This document shows positions 56,898-64,000 of a stretch of 64,000 bases of DNA, in pieces. Every line of letters starts with the position of its first letter. Position 1 is the first letter of the stretch. The translations under genes were made by a program, and so were the position numbers. Source of the DNA: Pseudomonas sp. HN11 (GTDB taxonomy: Bacteria > Pseudomonadota > Gammaproteobacteria > Pseudomonadales > Pseudomonadaceae). Where the stretch lies: contig NZ_CP089985.1 in assembly GCF_021390155.1 (NCBI RefSeq), positions 1,623,001 through 1,687,000 on the forward strand, in the 5' to 3' direction. The notes beneath the pieces were generated by a model that saw only the letters and a list, made by a program, of their open reading frames with translations, did not search any database and was not told where the DNA came from.

Positions 56898-58292
56898 ATG
56901 GCTGTCTACAACTACGACGTGGTGGTACTGGGTTCCGGCCCGGCTGGAGAAGGTGCGGCGATGAACGCTGCCAAAGCTGGGCGCAAGGTGGCGATGGTCG
57001 ATAGCCGTCGCCAAGTCGGCGGTAACTGCACCCACCTGGGCACCATCCCGTCCAAGGCCTTGCGTCACTCGGTGCGCCAGATCATGCAGTTCAACACCAA
57101 CCCGATGTTCCGGGCCATTGGTGAGCCGCGCTGGTTCTCGTTCCCGGACGTGCTCAAAAGTGCCGAGAAAGTCATCTCCAAGCAAGTCGCCTCGCGCACC
57201 GGCTACTACGCCCGTAACCGTGTCGACCTGTTCTTCGGCACCGGCAGCTTCGCCGACGAGCAAACCGTCGAAGTGGTCTGCGCCAACGGCGTGGTCGAGA
57301 AGCTGGTGGCCAAGCACATCATCATCGCCACCGGTTCGCGCCCGTATCGCCCGGCGGACATCGATTTCCACCACCCGCGTATCTACGATAGCGACACCAT
57401 CCTGAGCCTGGGCCACACCCCGCGCAAACTGATTATCTACGGCGCCGGCGTGATCGGCTGTGAATACGCCTCGATTTTCAGCGGCCTGGGTGTACTGGTG
57501 GAACTGGTGGATAACCGCGACCAGTTGCTGAGCTTCCTCGACTCGGAAATCTCCCAGGCTTTGAGCTACCACTTCAGCAACAACAACATCACCGTGCGCC
57601 ACAACGAAGAGTACGAGCGCGTCGAAGGCCTGGACAACGGTGTGATCCTGCATCTCAAGTCCGGCAAGAAGATCAAGGCTGATGCTTTGCTGTGGTGCAA
57701 CGGCCGTACCGGCAACACCGACAAGCTGGGCATGGAAAATATCGGGGTCAAGGTCAACAGCCGTGGCCAGATCGAGGTGGACGAGAACTACCGCACCTGC
57801 GTGACCAACATCTACGGTGCCGGTGACGTGATCGGCTGGCCGAGCCTGGCCAGTGCGGCGCATGACCAAGGCCGTTCGGCAGCGGGCAGCATTGTCGACA
57901 ACGGCAGCTGGCGCTATGTGAACGACGTGCCGACCGGGATCTACACCATTCCGGAGATCAGCTCGATCGGTAAAAATGAACACGAACTGACCAAGGCCAA
58001 AGTGCCTTATGAAGTGGGCAAGGCGTTCTTCAAGAGCATGGCACGTGCGCAGATCGCCGGTGAGCCGCAAGGCATGCTGAAGATCCTGTTCCACCGTGAA
58101 ACCCTGGAAGTCCTCGGCGTGCATTGCTTCGGCTATCAGGCCTCGGAGATCGTGCATATCGGCCAGGCGATCATGAACCAGCCGGGCGAACTCAATACCC
58201 TGAAGTATTTCGTCAACACCACGTTCAACTACCCGACCATGGCGGAAGCCTATCGGGTCGCCGCCTACGACGGCCTCAACCGGCTTTTTTGA
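56898..58292 (+). CDS. sthA: Soluble pyridine nucleotide transhydrogenase
   Basis: A 464-residue flavoprotein interconverting NADPH and NAD+. FAD loop [21 protein letters not shown] is at the N terminus, NAD loop [17 protein letters not shown] near residue 178, and the dimer domain at the end. Unlike lipoamide dehydrogenase the redox disulfide is lost: [18 protein letters not shown] has Thr where the second Cys should be, which is the SthA pattern. AGGAG precedes the ATG. Confidence 0.94.
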   Translation: MAVYNYDVVVLGSGPAGEGAAMNAAKAGRKVAMVDSRRQVGGNCTHLGTIPSKALRHSVRQIMQFNTNPMFRAIGEPRWFSFPDVLKSAEKVISKQVASRTGYYARNRVDLFFGTGSFADEQTVEVVCANGVVEKLVAKHIIIATGSRPYRPADIDFHHPRIYDSDTILSLGHTPRKLIIYGAGVIGCEYASIFSGLGVLVELVDNRDQLLSFLDSEISQALSYHFSNNNITVRHNEEYERVEGLDNGVILHLKSGKKIKADALLWCNGRTGNTDKLGMENIGVKVNSRGQIEVDENYRTCVTNIYGAGDVIGWPSLASAAHDQGRSAAGSIVDNGSWRYVNDVPTGIYTIPEISSIGKNEHELTKAKVPYEVGKAFFKSMARAQIAGEPQGMLKILFHRETLEVLGVHCFGYQASEIVHIGQAIMNQPGELNTLKYFVNTTFNYPTMAEAYRVAAYDGLNRLF

Positions 58293-58334
58293 GCGGCTCC
58301 GGCCGGTGGCCTGAGCCGGCCGGGGAGACCGATT

Positions 58335-59057
58335 TCAGTAATTCCCGAGAGTGGCAGTGGCCAAACCGGGAAAGTCTGTAATCAGGCTATCTACGCCGAA
58401 GTCGGCGAGCCTGCGCATCAGCGCGGGTTCGTTGACGGTCCACACGGACACGTGCAATCCCTGGCGCTGGGCTTTTTCCAGGCGCTCAGGGGTGCACAAC
58501 GTCCAGTTCAACGCCAGAATCTCACAGCCATAGTTCTGCGCGACCTTCAGCGGGTCGAGCCAGGCATATTCCGCCACCAGCCCACGTGACAGGTCGGGGG
58601 TGAGTTCAACCGCCGCTTTCAACACTTCCCGCGAACTTGAGGTGACGGTGACCTTGTCCATCAGGCCAAAACGCACGGCCATCTCGCGGATTGCCAGAAC
58701 AGTCGTCGCGGCGCGGGTACGCGAAGCGCTTTTGACTTCCAGTTGCCAGTGATCGAAATCGCATTTTTCGAACAGTTCTTCCAGGCGGGGGATCGGGCAT
58801 GGCTTGACCCAGCCTGGGCCGCCCTTGCGTGCGTCCATCTTCACCAGATCGGCGGCCGAATACTCGACGACTTTGCCACGTCGGTCGGCGGTGCGCTTGA
58901 GGGTCGGGTCGTGGATGACCATCAGCTCGCCGTCCATGGACAGGTGCAAATCCAGTTCGCAACGGCGTACACCGTGCTTGAGGCATGCCTGAAAGCTGGT
59001 CAGGGTGTTTTCCGGTGCTTCGCCTTTGGCACCGCGGTGGCCGTAGATCAGGGTCAC
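58335..59057 (-). CDS. Glycerophosphodiester phosphodiesterase
   Basis: A 240-residue GDPD TIM barrel. GHRGAKGEAPENTLTSF opens it with the catalytic His and metal-ligand Glu; CELDLHLSMDGELMVIHDPTLKRTADRRG carries Glu, Asp and His of the metal site. No signal peptide, so it resembles the cytosolic UgpQ type, cutting glycerophosphodiesters to glycerol 3-phosphate and alcohol. GTG start at 59057 with GAAGGAG just upstream. It lies next to the PilZ-like gene on the same strand. Confidence 0.88.
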   Translation of the reverse strand: MTLIYGHRGAKGEAPENTLTSFQACLKHGVRRCELDLHLSMDGELMVIHDPTLKRTADRRGKVVEYSAADLVKMDARKGGPGWVKPCPIPRLEELFEKCDFDHWQLEVKSASRTRAATTVLAIREMAVRFGLMDKVTVTSSSREVLKAAVELTPDLSRGLVAEYAWLDPLKVAQNYGCEILALNWTLCTPERLEKAQRQGLHVSVWTVNEPALMRRLADFGVDSLITDFPGLATATLGNY

Positions 59058-59101
59058 AGTTGCTCCTTCGCGCCAGGATGGCTGGCGTAGTGAATACGAA
59101 T

Positions 59102-59680
59102 TCAGATGTCGTCGTTTTGCTCTCGCGCCAGGCGGCGTTCCTGGGCCTGTTTCTGCAGGATATAGCGCGCCAGCAGTTGGCGTTGGGCGTCGGTCATGGC
59201 TTCGAATTCCGTGCCTACGTCAAAGCCCGCGCCTTTGGGGTCGCAATGGGTGACCCGCGCGCGCAGCAATAGGCCGAGCGCCTGGGGCATCAGCACCAGC
59301 TTGACCGCCAGGTGCGCGCCGGCCGGCAGGGGCGTGGGGTGCTGGAAGTCGATGCCGCCTTCGGAAATGATCACCGACTGCGGTGCGCCGATCTCATCCA
59401 GCAGGCCGCGCGCCATGATCTGGCTGAGCAAGTCCAGGCGTTTGTTCTGCACGCGCAGGAAGGCTGCGAGGGTGCGATCCTTCTCGCTAAGCTGGCGCAG
59501 CAGGTGCTGGGCTTCAAATTCACTCAGGTGCAATTCACTGAGTAAATTGAACAACGGAGAATCATCCAGCAACACTTCCTTGCTCGCCGCCTCGGGGGCA
59601 GACAGGCTTTTGATTTGAAGTGCGATCATGTCGTCGATACGGTAGTATTCGCGGCGCTCTTCTTCATCTAATGTCGACAT
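59102..59680 (-). CDS. PilZ-like domain protein
   Basis: A 192-residue protein. It starts with EERREYYRIDDMIALQI, an RxxxR-like stretch at residues 9-14, and has SVIISEGGIDFQHPTPLPAGAHLAVKL and a C-terminal barrel (LLLRARVTHCDPKGAGFDVGTEFEAM). The SxxG part of the PilZ motif is far from the RxxxR, so c-di-GMP binding is uncertain; the middle helices (LSEFEAQHLLRQLSEKD) are extra. A PilZ protein at this place is known in P. aeruginosa (from memory). Confidence 0.65.
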   Translation of the reverse strand: MSTLDEEERREYYRIDDMIALQIKSLSAPEAASKEVLLDDSPLFNLLSELHLSEFEAQHLLRQLSEKDRTLAAFLRVQNKRLDLLSQIMARGLLDEIGAPQSVIISEGGIDFQHPTPLPAGAHLAVKLVLMPQALGLLLRARVTHCDPKGAGFDVGTEFEAMTDAQRQLLARYILQKQAQERRLAREQNDDI

Positions 59681-59774
59681 GGCGAACCCCAGCTAGCGGT
59701 AATGGTCAGAGTGTAAAGCTGCTTACCAGACCCCGCCACCGGGACGTCTTCTTTTCCTCCGAACAAGCCCCGAC

Positions 59775-61025
59775 ATGTTCAGACCTCTCTTCGTATTTAT
59801 CGGCACGCGTTATACCCGTGCAAAGCGCCGCAATCATTTTGTGTCGTTCATTTCCTTGACCTCGATGATCGGGCTCGCCCTGGGCGTCGTCGTGATGATC
59901 GTGGTGCTCTCGGTGATGAATGGCTTCGACCATGAGATGCGCACCCGCGTACTGGGCATGGTGCCCCACGCGACCATTGAGGGCGATGCGCCCATCAGCG
60001 ACTGGCAAAGCCTGGCCGATAAGGTCAAGCAGAACCCCAAGGTGCTGGCCGTCGCGCCATTCACCCAGATGCAGGGTTTGCTGACCAACGACGGCAAAGT
60101 GCAGAAGATCCTGCTCAATGCCATCGACCCGGTCCAGGAACGCAATGTCTCGATCATCGACAAGTTCATGCAGCAGGGCAAACTCGACGACCTGGCACCC
60201 GGCAGCTTCGGCATCATCATCGGCGACAAGGCCGCGGCCAAGCTCGGTGTGGGCCTCGGCGACAAGCTGACCTTCGTCGCGCCGGAAGTCACCGTGACCC
60301 CGGCGGGCATGTTCCCGCGCATGAAGCGCTTCACCGTGGTCGGCACCTTCCACGTCGGCGCCGGCGAGATCGACGGCTACCTCGGCCTGACCAACCTCAC
60401 CGATCTGGCGCGCCTGCATCGCTGGCAGCCGGACCAGGTGCAGGGCCTGCGTCTCAAGTTCGCGGACCTGTTCGACGCGCCGCGCGGCGCCTGGGAAATC
60501 GCCCAGCATCTGGGTGAAAGCCAGTACTACGCCCGCGATTGGACCCGTACCCACGGCAATCTCTACCAGGCTATCCGCATGGAAAAAGCCATGATCGGCC
60601 TGCTGTTGCTGCTGATCGTCGCCGTGGCGGCGTTCAACATCATCTCCACGCTGGTAATGGTGGTGAACGACAAGAAGGGCGATATCGCCATCCTGCGTAC
60701 CCTGGGCGCCACGCCGGGGCAGATCATGGCGATCTTCATGGTGCAGGGCACCGTGATCGGCGTGGTCGGTACCTTGATCGGTACGGCGGTGGGCATTCTC
60801 GCCGCGTTAAACGTCAGCGCCGCTATTGCCGGCCTCGAAACCCTGATCGGCCACAAGTTTCTCAATGCAGACGTCTACTTCATCGACTACTTGCCGTCTC
60901 AGGTACAGACCCAGGATGTGTTGATGGTGGGCGGCGCTGCGTTGGTCCTGAGTTTCCTTGCCACCCTGTATCCAGCCTGGCGCGCGGCGCGTACCCAGCC
61001 AGCGCAGGCCTTACGTTATGAGTGA
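59775..61025 (+). CDS. lolC: Lipoprotein-releasing permease LolC
   Basis: A 416-residue permease with an N-terminal TM ([22 protein letters not shown]), a large periplasmic domain and three TM segments at the C terminus ([59 protein letters not shown]). [37 protein letters not shown] is the family start. With LolD and LolE it pulls lipoproteins from the inner membrane to LolA. The downstream gene overlaps it or starts 8 bp after. Confidence 0.92.
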   Translation: MFRPLFVFIGTRYTRAKRRNHFVSFISLTSMIGLALGVVVMIVVLSVMNGFDHEMRTRVLGMVPHATIEGDAPISDWQSLADKVKQNPKVLAVAPFTQMQGLLTNDGKVQKILLNAIDPVQERNVSIIDKFMQQGKLDDLAPGSFGIIIGDKAAAKLGVGLGDKLTFVAPEVTVTPAGMFPRMKRFTVVGTFHVGAGEIDGYLGLTNLTDLARLHRWQPDQVQGLRLKFADLFDAPRGAWEIAQHLGESQYYARDWTRTHGNLYQAIRMEKAMIGLLLLLIVAVAAFNIISTLVMVVNDKKGDIAILRTLGATPGQIMAIFMVQGTVIGVVGTLIGTAVGILAALNVSAAIAGLETLIGHKFLNADVYFIDYLPSQVQTQDVLMVGGAALVLSFLATLYPAWRAARTQPAQALRYE

Positions 61026-61032
61026 ATCGGGC

Positions 61033-61716
<684 letters not shown>

Positions 61717-61725
61717 CCCGTATCA

Positions 61726-61754
61726 AGCCCGGCGCTTCAAGTGCCGGGTTTTTT
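61726..61754 (+). terminator. Intrinsic terminator between lolD and lolE
   Basis: CCCGGC and GCCGGG form a stem (61728-61733 with 61743-61748) followed by TTTTTTCATTTTTT. It lies only 10 bp after lolD and 25 bp before lolE, inside what is otherwise an operon. Confidence 0.8.
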
Positions 61755-61778
61755 CATTTTTTCAGGCGGTGCAAGCGA

Positions 61779-63023
61779 ATGTTCAGACCGTTATCTATTT
61801 TCATCGGCACGCGCTATACCCGCGCCAAGCGCCGCAACCGTTTTGTCTCGTTTATCTCGATGACCTCGATGATCGGCCTCGCCCTGGGCGTGTTGGCGAT
61901 GATCGTGGTGCTGTCGGTGATGAACGGCTTCCAGCGCGAAATGAGCTCGCGCATTCTCGGCATGGTGCCGCACGCGACCATTGTCGGCGTGAACCCGATC
62001 GACGACTGGCAGCCCGTGGCCGCCGCCGCGATGAAGAATCCGCAGGTGACGGCCGCCGTACCGTTCACACAGATGGATGGCATGTTCTCCTACAAGGGCG
62101 CCATGCAGCCGATCGAGATCAGCGGCATCGACCCGGCGCAGGAAGGCAAGGTGTCGATCGTGGCTCAGCACATCGTGCGCGGCAAACTGGATGATCTGAA
62201 ACCGGGCGAGTTTGGCGTGGTGGTCGGCGAAATCACCGCCCGGCGCTTTCGCCTGAATGTGGGCGACAAGCTGACCCTGATCGTGCCGGAAATCAGTACT
62301 GCGCCGGGTGGCATCACCCCGCGCATGCAACGCTTGAACGTAGTCGGCATCTTCAAGGTCGGCGCCGAGCTGGATGGCTCCATGGCCATGATCCACATGG
62401 CCGACGCCGCAGAGATCCAGCATTGGCAGCCGAACCAGGTGCAAAGCGTGCGCCTGGCGGTGAAAGACCTGTACGCGGCGCCCAAGGTCTCGGCGGACAT
62501 TGCCGCCAGCCTGGGCACGGGCTACAAGCCTGACGACTGGACCCACACCCAGGGCAGCCTGTTCAGCGCGATGAAGATGGAAAAAACCATGATCGGCCTG
62601 CTGTTGCTGATGATTGTCGCCGTGGCCGCGTTCAATATCATTGCCACCTTGATCATGGTGGTGAACGACAAGGGCGCGGATATCGCGATCCTGCGCACCA
62701 TCGGTGCGACGCCACGGCAAATCATGGCCATCTTCATGGTGCAGGGTACGGTGATCGGTGTCGTCGGTACCTTGATTGGCGGTGTATTGGGCGTGATTGC
62801 GGCGCTGAACGTGAGTGAGCTGGTGGGCTGGGTGGAGCGGGTCACCGGGCAGCATATTTTCAGTTCGGACGTGTACTTCGTCAGCAACCTACCCTCGGAG
62901 CTGCAAGGTGGGGATGTGCTGCTGATCTGCACGGCCGGGTTTGTGTTGAGCTTTTTGGCGACGATTTACCCGGCGTATCGGGCGGCGAAGATTGAGCCGG
63001 CGCATGCCCTGAGATATTCGTAG
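61779..63023 (+). CDS. lolE: Lipoprotein-releasing permease LolE
   Basis: A 414-residue paralogue of LolC with the same layout: [37 protein letters not shown] at the start, periplasmic domain (VGDKLTLIVPEIS, HMADAAEIQHWQ), and three C-terminal TM segments. It completes the LolCDE transporter. A terminator separates it from lolD, so part of its expression may depend on read-through or another promoter. Confidence 0.9.
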   Translation: MFRPLSIFIGTRYTRAKRRNRFVSFISMTSMIGLALGVLAMIVVLSVMNGFQREMSSRILGMVPHATIVGVNPIDDWQPVAAAAMKNPQVTAAVPFTQMDGMFSYKGAMQPIEISGIDPAQEGKVSIVAQHIVRGKLDDLKPGEFGVVVGEITARRFRLNVGDKLTLIVPEISTAPGGITPRMQRLNVVGIFKVGAELDGSMAMIHMADAAEIQHWQPNQVQSVRLAVKDLYAAPKVSADIAASLGTGYKPDDWTHTQGSLFSAMKMEKTMIGLLLLMIVAVAAFNIIATLIMVVNDKGADIAILRTIGATPRQIMAIFMVQGTVIGVVGTLIGGVLGVIAALNVSELVGWVERVTGQHIFSSDVYFVSNLPSELQGGDVLLICTAGFVLSFLATIYPAYRAAKIEPAHALRYS

Positions 63024-63034
63024 ACTTCAACACC

Positions 63035-63110
63035 GCTTTCGCGAGCAAGCCCGCTCCCACATTTGAATGTATTCACAAATCAAAATGTGGGAGCGGGCTT
63101 GCTCGCGAAG
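63035..63110. repeat. REP pair in inverted orientation
   Basis: Left unit GCTTTCGCGAGCAAGCCCGC... (to 63063) and right unit AAATGTGGGAGCGGGC... (63083-63110) are nearly perfect inverted copies with 19 bases between. This is the least decayed REP pair in the window. It lies between the convergent lolE and kinase genes. Confidence 0.88.
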
Positions 63111-63128
63111 AGGCCGGCCCGGCTTGCA

Positions 63129-64000
63129 TCAATCTCCGGTAGGCAACTCAATTACAAATCTTGTCCACCCCGCCTCAGATTCACCATAAATCCTCCCCCC
63201 ATGCGCCCGCACAATCGACTGGGTAATTGCCAGTCCCAATCCCGCATGTTCACTGCTGCCTTCATGGCGCGCCGGGTCCGCCCGGTAGAATCGGTCAAAC
63301 AACCTGGGCAGCAACTCCGCTGCAATACCATCGCCGGTGTTCTCCACTGAAAGCCTCACCCCATCCTCTATCCGCACACGCACTTCGCCACCCGGCGGAG
63401 TAAACCGCAACGCGTTATCCAGCAAGTTTGACAAGGCCCGGCGCAGCATCCCGCGATCACCCGCTGTAATGGCCGCGCCCTCGCGAACCAGGCTGACCTG
63501 CCCGTCTTCCGCCAGCAGTGCAAAAAACTCCAGTAGCGCGTCCACTTCATCCGCCAGCGCCAAAGTCTCGCGCTTGGGCATCAACAGGCCGTGATCTGCC
63601 TTGGCCAGGTACAGCATGTCATTGACCAGTTGCGCCATCCATTGCAGCTCTTCCAGGTTGCTGTGCAGCGCCTCGCGGTAATCCTCCAGCGGCCGCGGCT
63701 GGGTGAGGATGACCTGAGTCTGGGTCAGCAGGTTCGACAACGGCGTGCGCAGTTCGTGGGCGATGTCGGCGGAGAAGGCCGAGAGGCGTTGGAACGCATC
63801 GTCCAGGCGGCCAAGCATGGCGTTGAAGGTTTGAGCCAGTTCGGCCAGTTCCACCGGCATGTGTTGCTGGGGCAGGCGCTGGGTCAGGGAGTGGGCCGAC
63901 ACACTCGCGGCCACTTCCCCCATGCGTCGTAACGGCCGCAAGCCACTGCGTGCGGCCCAGGCGCCGAGCAGGGCGGTCGCCAGGGCTGACAGGCTGACGG
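63129..64000 (-). CDS. Sensor histidine kinase, C-terminal part (cut by window end)
   Basis: About 290 residues of an HK whose N terminus lies beyond the window. Reading from the edge: end of a TM segment (LSALATALLGAWAARSG), HAMP domain (LRPLRRMGEVAASVSAHSLTQRLP), HisKA box FSADIAHELRTPLSNLLTQTQ, N box RRALSNLLDNALRFTPPGG, and G boxes ENTGDGIAAELL and GLGLAITQSIVRAHGGRI. The pattern recalls heavy-metal sensors of the CusS/IrlS type. Its response regulator would lie past 64000. Confidence 0.85.
   Translation of the reverse strand, partial: VSLSALATALLGAWAARSGLRPLRRMGEVAASVSAHSLTQRLPQQHMPVELAELAQTFNAMLGRLDDAFQRLSAFSADIAHELRTPLSNLLTQTQVILTQPRPLEDYREALHSNLEELQWMAQLVNDMLYLAKADHGLLMPKRETLALADEVDALLEFFALLAEDGQVSLVREGAAITAGDRGMLRRALSNLLDNALRFTPPGGEVRVRIEDGVRLSVENTGDGIAAELLPRLFDRFYRADPARHEGSSEHAGLGLAITQSIVRAHGGRIYGESEAGWTRFVIELPTGD

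Overview
The window is chromosomal DNA from a Pseudomonas of the fluorescens group. This is inferred from the GC-rich coding sequence with little strand bias, the many REP palindromes built on a GTGGGAGCGGGCTTGCTCGCGAA-like core, and gene content and order matching other pseudomonads (slt-uup-uspA-fadBA-topA-sulA/lexA-psrA-nagZ, then mfd-gap-sthA-lolCDE). I found no rRNA, tRNA, CRISPR array, prophage or conjugative element. Nearly all of it is core genome. The accessory parts are one intact IS256-family element, one fic gene and the REP copies.

Layout. 1-10.4 kb: small enzymes and conserved unknowns (nitroreductase, YcgN-like protein, an M61-like protein without its metal site, a TrmH-type methyltransferase, YajD-like HNH protein, a secreted ParB-like protein, a spermidine-synthase-like methyltransferase, a stand-alone cyclic-nucleotide-binding protein, oligopeptidase B, YafJ-like amidotransferase). 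10.5-13.9 kb: a LysR regulator divergent from pxpABC (5-oxoproline hydrolysis). 14-17.2 kb: a MoxR ATPase/VWA pair and a DUF748 envelope protein. 17.3-26.6 kb: cysK, lpxO, acnA, rlmM, tusA, a MATE exporter and pdxB. 26.8-31.4 kb: an MsbA-like ABC exporter, the fic gene and slt.

31.6-47.4 kb: uup, uspA, fadBA (fatty-acid beta-oxidation), topA, two small conserved genes, the IS element, the lexA-sulA SOS operon, psrA and nagZ. 47.4-64 kb: a SWIM/SNF2 helicase, csiV, mfd, gap, a chalcone-isomerase-like protein, sthA, a glycerophosphodiesterase, a PilZ-like protein, lolCDE (lipoprotein export) and the C-terminal part of a sensor histidine kinase cut by the window edge.

Regulation can be read directly in places. 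lexA has two CTG-N10-CAG boxes, one over a TATAAT -10. psrA has a TTGACA-N17-TATGTT promoter whose -10 lies inside a GAAAC-N4-GTTTC palindrome, followed by a second CAAAC-N4-GTTTG box. A related CAAAC-N4-GTATG site and a separate 22-bp near-palindrome lie upstream of fadBA. The IS sits exactly in the small palindrome of a REP unit and is flanked by an 8-bp CTACGTAG duplication.

I see no clearly undescribed multi-gene system. The best leads are the REP-targeted IS, the fadBA palindrome, the Fic enzyme, the secreted ParB-like protein, the metal-site-less M61-like protein and a strong hairpin in the nagZ leader.
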